64,000 bases of DNA from Bacillota bacterium (GTDB lineage Bacteria > Bacillota > Clostridia > Oscillospirales > Acutalibacteraceae), in assembly GCA_023412715.1 (NCBI GenBank), contig JAEZCC010000004.1:1-64000 (forward strand). The letters are read 5' to 3'. The position numbers and the translations under genes are program-made. Of the stretch, positions 1 through 8,507 are shown piece after piece; position 1 is the first letter of the stretch, and the number at the start of each line of letters is the position of its first letter. Under the pieces are notes generated by a model. The model did no database searches. It had not been told where the DNA came from and saw only the letters and a program-made list of their open reading frames with translations.

Positions 1-155
1 GCTGTTCATGCAGGAATGGGCACTTCCTTTCGGCTGAACTGTGTGTGGTAACTCAATTCTAACCGATGCGCTCCATTCCTGTCTCTATTTTTTCCTTAAC
101 TGTCCAATATGTATTGTAGTCCTACAAGCGCGCCCGCTCGGGCGGCAATTTTCTA

Positions 156-184
156 TTGACGGCCGAAAGGCAGGCTGGTATAAT
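156..184 (+). promoter_or_regulatory. Sigma-A promoter of rpsF-ssb-rpsR
   Basis: TTGACG (156-161) and TATAAT (179-184) are separated by 17 bp, with a TG one base upstream of the -10 (extended -10). It is the only strong promoter before rpsF. It predicts a leader of roughly 65 nt. Upstream of it, bases 1-155 hold no gene or motif I can support. Confidence 0.85.
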
Positions 185-208
185 AATCTAGTTAGACTAT
201 ATTTTCCT

Positions 209-231
209 TGCTCCCGCCCTGTGCGGGGGCC
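209..231 (+). promoter_or_regulatory. Hairpin in the rpsF leader, possible S6:S18 autoregulatory site
   Basis: The leader can fold a G+C-rich hairpin: bases 210-217 pair with 223-230 around a CCTGT loop. The position is that of the S6:S18-binding leader motif known from rpsF operons of other bacteria. I see the hairpin; its identity as that motif is inference because I cannot run a covariance model. Confidence 0.4.
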
Positions 232-255
232 AAAGTCCAAAAGGAGGTGCAAATA

Positions 256-606
256 ATGCCGGATATCAAAAACTCTTATGAAACGGTCTTCATCCTTTCC
301 ACCAAGCTGGGCGAAGACGGAATCTCCGCGACCATTCAGAAGTTCAAGGACCTGATCGGAGCTCACGGCACGATCGACAATGTTGATGAGTGGGGAAAGC
401 GCAGGCTTGCCTACCCAATCAACAAAGAAGAAGAGGGCTATTACACGCTGATCAGCTTCACAAGCTCCCCTGAATTCACCGCCGAGCTCGATCGTATCTA
501 CAACATCACGGACGGCGTGATCCGCTCGCTGATTGTAAGGAAGAACCAGCCGGATACGCCGAAGGCCCCGAAGCCGCCGAAGACGGAAGAAAAAAAGGAA
601 GCGTGA
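256..606 (+). CDS. rpsF: 30S ribosomal protein S6
   Basis: This 116-residue protein is S6, the small-subunit protein that binds 16S rRNA together with S18 in the platform. The family core is visible: YETVFIL near the N-terminus, the central WGKRRLAYPI segment and a C-terminal VIRSLIVRK strand, followed by a Pro/Lys/Glu tail. The ATG at 256 is chosen because AAGGAGGTG lies 7 nt upstream; an in-frame codon at 208 has no such site. It is the first gene of rpsF-ssb-rpsR, the usual bacterial order. Confidence 0.97.
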   Translation: MPDIKNSYETVFILSTKLGEDGISATIQKFKDLIGAHGTIDNVDEWGKRRLAYPINKEEEGYYTLISFTSSPEFTAELDRIYNITDGVIRSLIVRKNQPDTPKAPKPPKTEEKKEA

Positions 607-612
607 CCTAAA

Positions 613-1086
613 ATGCTGAACGTCGCTGTTTTAATGGGCAGGCTGGTTGCGGACCCCGAACTCAGGCATACGCCGAACGACATTTCCGTCACCAGCTTCA
701 CGCTGGCGGTGGATCGTTCCTACGTGAAAGCAGGGGCCGAGCGCCAGACCGATTTTATCGATGTCGTCGCATGGCGCGGCACCGCCGATTTCGTGTGCAA
801 ATATTTCCGCAAAGGGCAGCTCGCCGCCGTGCAGGGCTCCATCCAGACCCGCAGCTATACGGATAAGGAAGGCAACAAGCGCAAGGCGTTCGAGATTGTA
901 GCGGACAACGTCCATTTTGCAGAACCCAAGCATGACGGGAATTCCGCCGGCGGCGGATATCAGCCCGCGCGGCCGTCCGAGGCCGCACCCGCCGCGCAGA
1001 ATCAGGCGCAGCCCGCGTCCGCCTACGCAAGCGGCGACACCGGCGATTTTGAAGAGATGCCGTCAGACGAAGACCTGCCGTTCTGA
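613..1086 (+). CDS. ssb: Single-stranded DNA-binding protein
   Basis: SSB (157 aa) coats single-stranded DNA during replication, repair and recombination. The N-terminal OB fold spans about residues 1-105, starting MLNVAVLMGRLVADPELR and containing FIDVVAWRGTADFV. A low-complexity Gly/Pro/Ala/Gln linker follows. The protein ends in the acidic tip DEDLPF, the conserved tail that docks partner proteins. The gene sits 6 nt after rpsF and 38 nt before rpsR, so the three are co-transcribed. Confidence 0.97.
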   Translation: MLNVAVLMGRLVADPELRHTPNDISVTSFTLAVDRSYVKAGAERQTDFIDVVAWRGTADFVCKYFRKGQLAAVQGSIQTRSYTDKEGNKRKAFEIVADNVHFAEPKHDGNSAGGGYQPARPSEAAPAAQNQAQPASAYASGDTGDFEEMPSDEDLPF

Positions 1087-1124
1087 GCAACTGCCCGGCA
1101 GGCAGCAGAAAGGAGAGATACGAA

Positions 1125-1397
1125 ATGGCTGATTATAAATCCGAAAGATCCGACAGACCTGAAAGGGACCGGAGATCTTCGGGACGCAAAGGCCGCCGCA
1201 AGGTCTGCAGCTTTTGTGTCGATAAAGTGGATGAGATTGATTACAAGGACGTGGCCAAGCTTCGCCGGTTCATTTCAGAGCGCGCGAAGATTCTGCCCCG
1301 GCGTGTGACGGGTACCTGCGCGCACCATCAGCGCGAGCTGACCGTCGCCATCAAGAGGGCGCGCCATCTGGCGCTCCTTCCGTTCAGCAGCGACTGA
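1125..1397 (+). CDS. rpsR: 30S ribosomal protein S18
   Basis: S18 (90 aa) is the S6 partner on the 30S platform. The C-terminal two thirds carry the family signature: CSFCVDKVDEIDYKDV, then LRRFISERAKILPRRVTGTC and a basic end. Cysteines at CSFC and GTC suggest the zinc-binding C+ form known in some bacteria (inference). The N-terminus is Arg/Asp/Glu-rich. AAAGGAGAG precedes the ATG. Last gene of the operon, followed by a terminator. Confidence 0.96.
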   Translation: MADYKSERSDRPERDRRSSGRKGRRKVCSFCVDKVDEIDYKDVAKLRRFISERAKILPRRVTGTCAHHQRELTVAIKRARHLALLPFSSD

Positions 1398-1438
1398 CCG
1401 GAAGGCCCCCTTTCCCTGTGCGAAACCAGACTATATCA

Positions 1439-1477
1439 AAAGGCCGGCGTCGCTTTCAGCGATGCCGGCCTTTTTCG
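1439..1477. terminator. Bidirectional terminator between rpsR and the pseudokinase gene
   Basis: GGCCGGC and GCCGGCC arms form a long GC stem with a T-run on the plus side and TTTTGATAT on the minus side. It lies between the convergent ends of rpsR and the minus-strand gene at 1514. Confidence 0.85.
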
Positions 1478-1513
1478 TTCCGGGAAAACAGAAGCCGCCT
1501 GGATTTTCCGCAG

Positions 1514-3238
1514 TTAGCCCGTCTGGGAAGAAGGCTGCTGCGAAGCGGGCGAAGAATTTGAACCGGAGGAACCCGGCCCGCTGCTCACCACGATGACGAC
1601 GCGGGACCCGTAAGCCATCTGGCTGCCGGCCTTGACGTTATCCTGGTAGCCGATCACCTGCCCCGCGGGGACGGTGTCGCTGTTTTCTTCCGCCTTTGCC
1701 GGGACAAACCCGGCGGAGGTCAGCGCGCTGGAGGCTTCCGACAGCGTCTTCCCTGCAACGGCCGGCAGGGTCCGGACCGCCGCGCCTTCGCTGACCACTA
1801 CGACAATGGCCGTGCCCTTCGTCATGTTCGTCCCGGGCTTCGGATCCTGAGAAATGATGAATCCCTCCGAAACCGTGTCGCTGAACTGCTGGGAAGACAG
1901 CAGAATCTGATAGTCCTGGTTCTCTTCATTCTGGGAAGACTGCTGCGAGACCAGCTGGGAGTAATTCTGCCCGACGAGGTTGGGGACGGAAATCTGATCG
2001 GGCGCGGACGAGGTCTGAAGAAGCGTCTGGTTCGCTGCGGCAGAGGAGACCACGCCCGACCCTGCGGTCAGTTCCGCCATATTCTGGGAAGCCGCCCCGT
2101 TCTGGTTCATCCACAGGACGCCGATGCCCATGAGGATGGCCAGCATGACAAGGCAGGAAGATACCACCCACACAAAATCCGGAACATTCTTTTTCGCCTT
2201 CTGGGGCGCCGGCTGCCTCTCAGGCGCAGGCACGGCAATGCGGTCGAACCTCTGGCTCGCCTCAATCGCGGCGGTCACGGTCGGCGCGGCGGAAAGCTCT
2301 GCACGCAGGCGCTCAAACGTCGGGGTTCTCTTCTCTGGCGAGACCTGCAGGGCGTTCGCCAGGGCGGACACGACGTAAGGCGGAAGGCTGCGCATCAGGG
2401 AATTCGGAATCATGAGTCTGGCGTCCGTCCGGCGTTTCGGCGCCTCGGGGGGCAGAGAGCCCGTGAGCGCAAAAAACAGAGAAGCCGCAAAGCCGTAGAC
2501 GTCGGTCCCCTCGCCCAGGGTGTCCCCCATGATATACTGCTCAATCGCCGCACAGCCTGGAACAAGCTCCGGCGCGAGATCGGTATCCATCTGTCTGACC
2601 TCGCGGATGGAAAAGCCGTTCAGCTTCATCTTCCCATCCTTCAGGATCTGCAGGGTCTCGGGCGAAATGCCCAGGTGGCAGACCGAATGGGCGTGAAGGG
2701 CGCTGAGCGACGACAGGACGGGCATGAACAGCTGCCGCGCGGTGTTCCAGCCGAGACTTCCGCCGCTGCGTTCCACAAAATAGCGCAGCGGGATGCTGTC
2801 GTCCCATTCGGAAACCGTGTAGGCCGTGCCGTTCTCTTCAAAGATGTCGTAGATGTGCTGGATAAAGGACAGTTCGCGCATGTGCGCGATTTCACGCGCA
2901 TAAGAAAGAAAATGCGCCCTGCATTCCTCGTACACCGGCTCGCTTCCCCCCAGGACGCGGACCTTTTTGCCGTCCTCATCCCGTTCCGCCAGAGAGCGGG
3001 GGAAAAATTCATGCAGCTCTACGGGAATGTTCAGCACGGTGTCGTAACCGATGTAGACCAACCCCTCGCCGTTGCCGCTCTTCATGCAGCCGGTCAGATA
3101 CCGGTTCTGAAGAGCCGTGCGGTAGCCGAGGGCGCCGCGCCGCTGCGGGCTTTCACGATGATGGCCGCAGACAGGGCATATTTGCTTGCCTTCCATGTCG
3201 GACATGCAGTTCATACACAGGTTGTCAATGTCAGTCAT
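1514..3238 (-). CDS. Membrane pseudokinase with N-terminal zinc ribbon and two PASTA domains
   Basis: 574 aa. In order: a CxxC-x9-CxxC zinc ribbon (Cys8, 11, 21, 24); a Ser/Thr-kinase-like domain (about 45-315); one membrane helix (355-377); and two extracellular PASTA repeats (about 416-484 and 485-553) with a Ser/Gly tail. This is the layout of PrkC/Stk1-type receptors that sense peptidoglycan. However, the catalytic residues are gone. The ATP-binding lysine position reads VELH (His76), HRDxKxxN reads HLGISPET (188-195), and DFG reads GFS (208-210). The C-lobe core (TDVYGFAASLFFALTG) is kept, so the fold is probably intact and the activity lost. The ATG at 3238 has GGAGG 7 nt upstream. It is transcribed alone. 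I infer a signalling scaffold or decoy receptor. Confidence 0.85.
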   Translation of the reverse strand: MTDIDNLCMNCMSDMEGKQICPVCGHHRESPQRRGALGYRTALQNRYLTGCMKSGNGEGLVYIGYDTVLNIPVELHEFFPRSLAERDEDGKKVRVLGGSEPVYEECRAHFLSYAREIAHMRELSFIQHIYDIFEENGTAYTVSEWDDSIPLRYFVERSGGSLGWNTARQLFMPVLSSLSALHAHSVCHLGISPETLQILKDGKMKLNGFSIREVRQMDTDLAPELVPGCAAIEQYIMGDTLGEGTDVYGFAASLFFALTGSLPPEAPKRRTDARLMIPNSLMRSLPPYVVSALANALQVSPEKRTPTFERLRAELSAAPTVTAAIEASQRFDRIAVPAPERQPAPQKAKKNVPDFVWVVSSCLVMLAILMGIGVLWMNQNGAASQNMAELTAGSGVVSSAAANQTLLQTSSAPDQISVPNLVGQNYSQLVSQQSSQNEENQDYQILLSSQQFSDTVSEGFIISQDPKPGTNMTKGTAIVVVVSEGAAVRTLPAVAGKTLSEASSALTSAGFVPAKAEENSDTVPAGQVIGYQDNVKAGSQMAYGSRVVIVVSSGPGSSGSNSSPASQQPSSQTG

Positions 3239-3353
3239 GCTGCCGCCTCCGAACATTAAGATATCAGGTTGCATTTTCCTTATTTTGCATCATCTGCGAA
3301 TGGATTATCCGGCCGGATGCAGAAGATTTCCAAAAAAGCAGGAAGAAAATGCA

Positions 3354-3395
3354 AAAGCCTTCTCATGGAATGCAAGCGCATGATGAGAAAGCTTT
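3354..3395 (-). terminator. Inverted repeat downstream of yebC, possible terminator
   Basis: Arms of 13 nt (3354-3366 and 3383-3395) are complementary with one mismatch, around a 16-nt loop. Read on the minus strand the stem is followed by TTTTGCATTTT, a modest T-run. It lies 134 nt past the yebC stop. The right arm also contains a 14-bp perfect palindrome (3385-3398). The rest of 3239-3528 shows nothing I can name. Confidence 0.4.
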
Positions 3396-3528
3396 CTCTC
3401 ACAATATTTGTGTTACGACGCAGAAACAGCCGCAGCAGCCGGGAAAATGTCCCGCCAGCCGCGCGGTTTCCAAAAATCCGGCCGCGAACCGCCGTTCCGC
3501 CGGCAGTTCCTCCGCAGCATGCTCCCTC

Positions 3529-4269
3529 TCAGGAATCCTCCTCCGGATTTTCCCAGTTGTGCCAGACGTTCTGAACGTCGTCGTTGTCTTCCAGGGCGTC
3601 GAGAAGGTGCTGCATTCTGGAAGCGGCCCCTTCTTCCGAAAGAGAAGTGTAGCTGTTGGGGACCATTTCCACTTCCGCATTCACGAACTCATAGCCCTTT
3701 TTCTCAAGATCCGAAAGAACCGCGCTGAAATCCCCCGGCTCCGTGTAAATTTCAAACACGTCTTCGTCCGCCTGAAAATCCGACGCGCCGGCCTCCAGGC
3801 AATCTTCCATCACCTTGTCTTCGTCGAGGCCCTCGCGCTCTATGACAAAGACGCCCTTCTGAGAGAAAAGGAAAGAGACGCACCCGGTCGTACCGAGGTT
3901 CCCGCCGAACTTGTCAAAATAATGGCGCAGGTCGCCCGCCGTGCGGTTGCGATTGTCGGTGAGTGTTTCGACGATTACGGCGATGCCGTTGGGGCCGTAC
4001 CCCTCGTAGGTGATCGTTTCGTATTTGGTGTCGTCGCCGTCGCCGGCGGCCTTTTTGATGATGCGTTCGATGTTGTCGTTCGGGACATTGGCCGCCTTCG
4101 CTTTCGCGATGCAGTCCTTCAGGCGTGAGTTGGCATTCGGGTCAGGCCCTCCCCCTTCTTTAACAGCCACAGACAATTCACGTCCGATTTTGGTAAAAAC
4201 CTTGGCTCTTGCGCCGTCGGTCTTCTCTTTCTTTCTCTTGATATTATTCCATTTTGAATGGCCTGACAT
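3529..4269 (-). CDS. YebC/PmpR family regulatory/translation protein
   Basis: 246 aa, full length for the YebC family. The family signature MSGHSKWNNIKRKKEK opens the protein, and KDCIAKAKAANVPNDNIERI and YEGYGPNGIAVIVE follow. Family members have been described as DNA-binding regulators and as factors that relieve ribosome stalling. Which role applies here cannot be read from sequence. It has its own strong promoter and stands alone between pyrB and the pseudokinase gene, both on the same strand. Confidence 0.93.
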   Translation of the reverse strand: MSGHSKWNNIKRKKEKTDGARAKVFTKIGRELSVAVKEGGGPDPNANSRLKDCIAKAKAANVPNDNIERIIKKAAGDGDDTKYETITYEGYGPNGIAVIVETLTDNRNRTAGDLRHYFDKFGGNLGTTGCVSFLFSQKGVFVIEREGLDEDKVMEDCLEAGASDFQADEDVFEIYTEPGDFSAVLSDLEKKGYEFVNAEVEMVPNSYTSLSEEGAASRMQHLLDALEDNDDVQNVWHNWENPEEDS

Positions 4270-4310
4270 AAATCGTCCTCCCAGTTACTTGCGTTGATGC
4301 GCTCCTTTTC

Positions 4311-4339
4311 AGTATAGCACAATTACATTTTATTGGCAA
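4311..4339 (-). promoter_or_regulatory. Sigma-A promoter of the yebC gene
   Basis: On the minus strand, TTGCCA (4334-4339) and TATACT (4311-4316) are separated by 17 bp, with TG one base before the -10. It lies just past the 3' end of pyrB, so yebC is not dependent on pyrB transcription. Confidence 0.8.
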
Positions 4340-4340
4340 G

Positions 4341-5414
4341 TTAAATCGGGCGGCGGCCGTCGCAGTAGTAACAGGTGAGCGTCCCCACCTCTTCGCTGAA
4401 CAGGCGGGGCAGATACGGCTCGGTCCGGGTGATGCAGTTCGGGTTGGCGCACACATGCGGGTGCGTGGAGGCCGGCAGGGACGACTCCGGGAAAATCCTC
4501 GACTGCTGCAGAATGGTCAGAATCAGCGCCATGCGCGCATACATGCCGTACACGGTCTGGCGGAAATAGGTGGCGCGCGGGTCGCGGTCGACTCCCTCTG
4601 CGATCTCGTCCACGCGGGGCAGCGGGTGCAGAATCCGCAGGTCGGGCTTCGCAAGGCGAAGCTTTTCTTCGTCGAGGATATAGACGCCCTTCTGGCTTTC
4701 ATATTCCCCGCGGTCTTTGAACCGTTCCTGCTGGATGCGCGTCATGTACAGCACGTCGAGCTGCGGCAGCGCCTCTTCGAGCGACGCGACCTCGCGCCAG
4801 GCGCATCCGGCGGCGTCCATCACGTCTTTGACGTACTGCGGAAGCGTAAGCTCCGGCGTGGAAATCAGCACGAACTCGTTCCCGGGGAAGCGCGTCATGG
4901 TCTTAATGAGCGAATGCACGGTGCGGCCGTAGATGAGATCCCCGCACAGGCCGATGCACAGGTGGTCGAGCCTTCCCTTTTCATTATACAGCGTCACAAG
5001 GTCGGTCAGCGTCTGGGTCGGGTGCAGATGCCCGCCGTCGCCGGCATTGATGATGGGCACCTTCGAGTAGAGGGCGGCCGCCGCCGCCGCGCCTTCCCGC
5101 GGGTTCCGCATGACGATGAGGTCGGTGTAGCCGCTCACGACGGTGATGGTGTCCTTCAGGCTTTCCCCCTTCGAGACGGAGGTGTTCTGCGGGTTGTCGA
5201 AGCCGATGACCTCGCCCCCGAGGCGGTACATGGCGGTCTGGAACGACATCTTCGTACGGGTGGACGGTTCGTAAAACAGGGTGGCCATGATCCTGCCGCG
5301 GCAGGATTCCCGGTAAGCCCAGGGATTCGAGCGGATGCTGTCCGCAAGGTCAATCAGTTCCCGGATGCTTTCCACGCTCAGCTGGTCCAGATCGATCATA
5401 TGGTTGAGCTGCAC
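4341..5414 (-). CDS. pyrB: Aspartate carbamoyltransferase catalytic chain with a C-terminal PyrI-like zinc ribbon
   Basis: Catalyses carbamoyl phosphate + aspartate to carbamoyl aspartate, the committed step of pyrimidine synthesis. The carbamoyl-phosphate motif YEPSTRTKMSF, the loop FDNPQNTSVSKGES and the HPLPRVDEI segment are all present. After the normal end of PyrB (about residue 305) the protein continues to 357 with a Cys4 motif: Cys322, 327, 348 and 351, spaced C-x4-C-x20-C-x2-C. This resembles the zinc domain of the regulatory subunit PyrI, but the nucleotide-binding PyrI domain is absent. The start is either GTG 5414 (GAGG 10 nt upstream) or ATG 5399; I favour GTG. Monocistronic, with no PyrR attenuator visible in the short leader. 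Confidence 0.93.
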   Translation of the reverse strand: MQLNHMIDLDQLSVESIRELIDLADSIRSNPWAYRESCRGRIMATLFYEPSTRTKMSFQTAMYRLGGEVIGFDNPQNTSVSKGESLKDTITVVSGYTDLIVMRNPREGAAAAAALYSKVPIINAGDGGHLHPTQTLTDLVTLYNEKGRLDHLCIGLCGDLIYGRTVHSLIKTMTRFPGNEFVLISTPELTLPQYVKDVMDAAGCAWREVASLEEALPQLDVLYMTRIQQERFKDRGEYESQKGVYILDEEKLRLAKPDLRILHPLPRVDEIAEGVDRDPRATYFRQTVYGMYARMALILTILQQSRIFPESSLPASTHPHVCANPNCITRTEPYLPRLFSEEVGTLTCYYCDGRRPI

Positions 5415-5449
5415 CTTACCATCGCCTCATCTTCAATTTTTTGTATTTT

Positions 5450-5478
5450 ATTGTACCATTTCGGGCCGCAAACCACAA
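5450..5478 (-). promoter_or_regulatory. Sigma-A promoter of pyrB
   Basis: Minus strand: TTGTGG (5473-5478), 17 bp spacer, TACAAT (5450-5455) with TG one base before the -10. The predicted leader is about 30 nt, too short for a PyrR attenuator. Confidence 0.7.
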
Positions 5479-5508
5479 TATGTTCCAGCGAATTTTAAAC
5501 TAAAATAC

Positions 5509-5538
5509 TTGACAATAAGAACGCGATTGAACTACAAT
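5509..5538 (+). promoter_or_regulatory. Sigma-A promoter of the dehydratase activator operon
   Basis: TTGACA (5509-5514) and TACAAT (5533-5538) with an 18-bp spacer. It diverges from the pyrB promoter, with about 30 bp between the two -35 boxes. Confidence 0.8.
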
Positions 5539-5599
5539 AAATCGTTGAAACATTTATTTTCTAACCGATTTTATCATGACAGGATTGGCAGGTTCGCGA

Positions 5600-8497
5600 A
5601 TGAAAATAGGACTGGACGTAGGTTCGACAACCATCAAATGCGCGGTTACGGATGAAAACGGGAAGGTTTTGTACCGTTCTTACGAGCGCCATTATTCCAA
5701 GATCACAGAAAAAATGGCAGAATTGCTGGAGAAAGTCCGCAAGGACGTCATTCCGGGACAGAAAGCCTCCCTGACCGTGTCCGGCTCCGCAGGAATGGGG
5801 ATCTCGCAGACCTGCAAGCTGCCCTTTGTGCAGGAAGTCTATGCCACGCGCATCGCGGTGGGCAAGCTGATTCCGGACACCGACGTGGTCATCGAGCTTG
5901 GCGGGGAAGACGCCAAGATCCTTTTTTTAACCGGCGGAATGGAAGTCCGCATGAACGGCTCCTGCGCCGGCGGCACGGGCGCCTTCATCGACCAGATGGC
6001 CACGCTGCTGAACGTCTCGCTCGACGAGATGAACGAGCTGGCCAAACAATATGAAAAGATCTACACCATCGCCTCGCGCTGCGGCGTGTTCGCAAAGTCC
6101 GACATCCAGCCCCTTCTGAACCAGGGCGCGCGGAAGACGGACATTTCGGCGAGCATCTTCGCCGCCGTCGCCAACCAGACCATAGCCGGCCTCGCGCAGG
6201 GCCGGCCGATCAAGGGCAAGGTGCTGTACCTGGGCGGTCCGCTCACGTTCCTGTCTGAGCTGCGGAAAAGCTTTGACCGCGCGCTGAAGATAGAGGGCGT
6301 CTGCCCGGAGGATTCCCTGTACTTCGTCGCGCTCGGCGCGGCTTACTGCAGCGCCGACGAGATCGACCTCGATCAGGCTCTGGAGAGCGTGAAAAAATAC
6401 GGCTCCACGGGGAAATTTCTGTTCATCCCTCCCCTGTTCAACAGCCAGGAGGAGTACGACGCGTTCCGCAAACGCCACGAGGCCTGCAAAGCGCCGCGGG
6501 GCGACATCGAGCTCTATTCCGGCGAAGCCTTCTTCGGGGTGGACGCCGGTTCCACCACGGTAAAAGCCGTGCTGCTCGGCAGGCAGGGGGAAATTCTGAG
6601 CTCCGTCTACAAGAGCAATTCCGGCAACCCCGTGCCCATTATTAAGGATTATCTGCTCGGCCTCTATCAAAAGTACCCGAAGATAAAAATCAAGGGCAGC
6701 GCCGTGACCGGATACGGCGAGGAACTGCTGAAAAACGCCTTCGGCATCGACTACGGCATCGTCGAGACCGTGGCGCATTTCACCGCGGCGAAAAAATTCC
6801 GGCCGAATGTCGATTTCGTGATCGACATCGGCGGGCAGGACATGAAGTGCTTCAAAATCCGGAACGGCGCCATCGACAACATCTTCCTGAACGAGGCCTG
6901 CTCCTCCGGCTGCGGGTCGTTCCTTCAGACGTTTGCGAACACGCTGGGCTACTCCATCGAGGACTTCGCAAAGCTCGGGCTGTTTGCCAAACGCCCGGTG
7001 GACCTCGGCTCCCGCTGCACGGTCTTCATGAACTCGCAGGTCAAGCAGGCGCAGAAAGACGGCGCCACGACCGAGGACATCAGCGCGGGGCTTTCGGTCA
7101 GCGTCGTGAAAAACGCCATCTACAAGGTCATCCGCGTGCCGAACGCAGAAGAGCTGGGCCGCAGCATCGTGGTGCAGGGCGGGACGTTCCTGAACGACGC
7201 CGTGCTGCGCGTGTTCGAAAAAGAGCTCGGCGTCGAGGTGACGCGCCCGGACATCTCCGGCCTGATGGGCGCCTACGGCGCGGCTTCGTACGCGATGAAC
7301 CGCGCGCCGGCGGAGACTTCGCTCGTCGGCCCGGAAGAGCTGGAAAATTTCAAGCACGAGGTCAAGGTGACCAACTGCGGCCTGTGCAGCAACCACTGCC
7401 GCCTGACCATCAACATCTTCGGCGGAAACCGGCACTTTATCGGCGGGAACCGCTGTGAAAAGCCCGTGACCAAACGGTCCTCCAAAGCGGAAGAGCTCGA
7501 CATGTACGCCTACAAGCTGGACCTTCTCCGCTCTTACCGGCCGCAGATGGGCCCGCGCGGAAAGCTCGGCATCCCGATGGGCCTTAATATGTACGAGCTG
7601 CTGCCGTTCTGGCACGCGTTCTTCACGCATCTCGGCTTTGAGGTGGTCACCTCTCCCCTCTCGAGCCGCGAGCTGTATCTGGAAGGCCAGAGCACCATTC
7701 CGTCCGACACGGTCTGTTTCCCGGCAAAGCTGATGCACGGGCATATCCAGGCGCTGGTCGACCAGGGGATACAGAACATCTTCTACCCGTGCATGTCGTA
7801 CAATTTCGACGAAAAGCTGGGCGACAACCATTACAACTGCCCGGTCGTCGCCTATTACCCGGAAGTCATCAACGCCAATATGCGCTGTCTTGAAGGGTTC
7901 CATTTCATCCACGATTACGTCGGCATCCACCGCAGGCACGACTTCCCGAAAAAGATGGCGGAAATCCTGCGGAAGTACCTGCCCGATATTTCGAACGGCG
8001 AAGTCCGCGACGCCGCGAGATGGGCTTACCGCGAATACGACGCCTACCTCGAAAAGATCCGCGGCGAGGGCGACCGCATGATTGCCGAAGCGCGGAAGCG
8101 GAACATGCAGATCATCATCCTGAGCGGGCGCCCGTACCATCTGGACCCGGAGATCAACCACGGCATCGACAAGCTGGTTACAAGCCTCGGGGCCGCCGTG
8201 ATCTCCGAGGACGTGGTAAGCAGCAAGGTCAAACGCTTTTCCACGGACGTGCTCAACCAGTGGACTTACCATTCGCGGCTCTACGCCGCCGCAAAATACG
8301 TGGGCGACCAGCCGGACATGAACCTCGTGCAGCTTGTTTCGTTCGGCTGCGGCGTGGACGCCATCACGACGGACGAGGTGCGCCGCATCCTTGAGGAAAA
8401 CGGCAAAATCTACACGCAGGTGAAAATCGACGAAATCACCAACCTCGGCGCGGTGAAGATCAGGCTGCGCAGCCTGTTCGCCGCTTTGGAGAAATGA
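5600..8497 (+). CDS. Tandem ASKHA-type acyl-CoA dehydratase activator (BadF/BadG/BcrA/BcrD family) with C-terminal DUF2229-type region
   Basis: 965 aa. Activators of this family use ATP to inject one low-potential electron into a 2-hydroxyacyl-CoA dehydratase or benzoyl-CoA reductase. Two ASKHA ATPase domains follow each other, the first from MKIGLDVGSTTIKC and the second from FGVDAGSTTVKAV near residue 312. Each carries the two Cys that hold half of the bridging [4Fe-4S] cluster: Cys122 and Cys161 in the first, Cys434 and Cys473 in the second. The C-terminal third (about 590-965) is Cys-rich (NCGLCSNHCR) and resembles the DUF2229/dehydratase-related region. The start at 5600 is chosen because the glycine-rich phosphate loop begins there. 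Its own promoter lies upstream and the partner gene follows 10 nt downstream. Substrate unknown. Confidence 0.88.
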   Translation: MKIGLDVGSTTIKCAVTDENGKVLYRSYERHYSKITEKMAELLEKVRKDVIPGQKASLTVSGSAGMGISQTCKLPFVQEVYATRIAVGKLIPDTDVVIELGGEDAKILFLTGGMEVRMNGSCAGGTGAFIDQMATLLNVSLDEMNELAKQYEKIYTIASRCGVFAKSDIQPLLNQGARKTDISASIFAAVANQTIAGLAQGRPIKGKVLYLGGPLTFLSELRKSFDRALKIEGVCPEDSLYFVALGAAYCSADEIDLDQALESVKKYGSTGKFLFIPPLFNSQEEYDAFRKRHEACKAPRGDIELYSGEAFFGVDAGSTTVKAVLLGRQGEILSSVYKSNSGNPVPIIKDYLLGLYQKYPKIKIKGSAVTGYGEELLKNAFGIDYGIVETVAHFTAAKKFRPNVDFVIDIGGQDMKCFKIRNGAIDNIFLNEACSSGCGSFLQTFANTLGYSIEDFAKLGLFAKRPVDLGSRCTVFMNSQVKQAQKDGATTEDISAGLSVSVVKNAIYKVIRVPNAEELGRSIVVQGGTFLNDAVLRVFEKELGVEVTRPDISGLMGAYGAASYAMNRAPAETSLVGPEELENFKHEVKVTNCGLCSNHCRLTINIFGGNRHFIGGNRCEKPVTKRSSKAEELDMYAYKLDLLRSYRPQMGPRGKLGIPMGLNMYELLPFWHAFFTHLGFEVVTSPLSSRELYLEGQSTIPSDTVCFPAKLMHGHIQALVDQGIQNIFYPCMSYNFDEKLGDNHYNCPVVAYYPEVINANMRCLEGFHFIHDYVGIHRRHDFPKKMAEILRKYLPDISNGEVRDAARWAYREYDAYLEKIRGEGDRMIAEARKRNMQIIILSGRPYHLDPEINHGIDKLVTSLGAAVISEDVVSSKVKRFSTDVLNQWTYHSRLYAAAKYVGDQPDMNLVQLVSFGCGVDAITTDEVRRILEENGKIYTQVKIDEITNLGAVKIRLRSLFAALEK

Positions 8498-8507
8498 GGC
8501 GAAACCT

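Noticed and set aside
5415..5478. PyrR attenuator before pyrB
   Set aside because: The predicted leader is about 30 nt with no anti-antiterminator or terminator stem.
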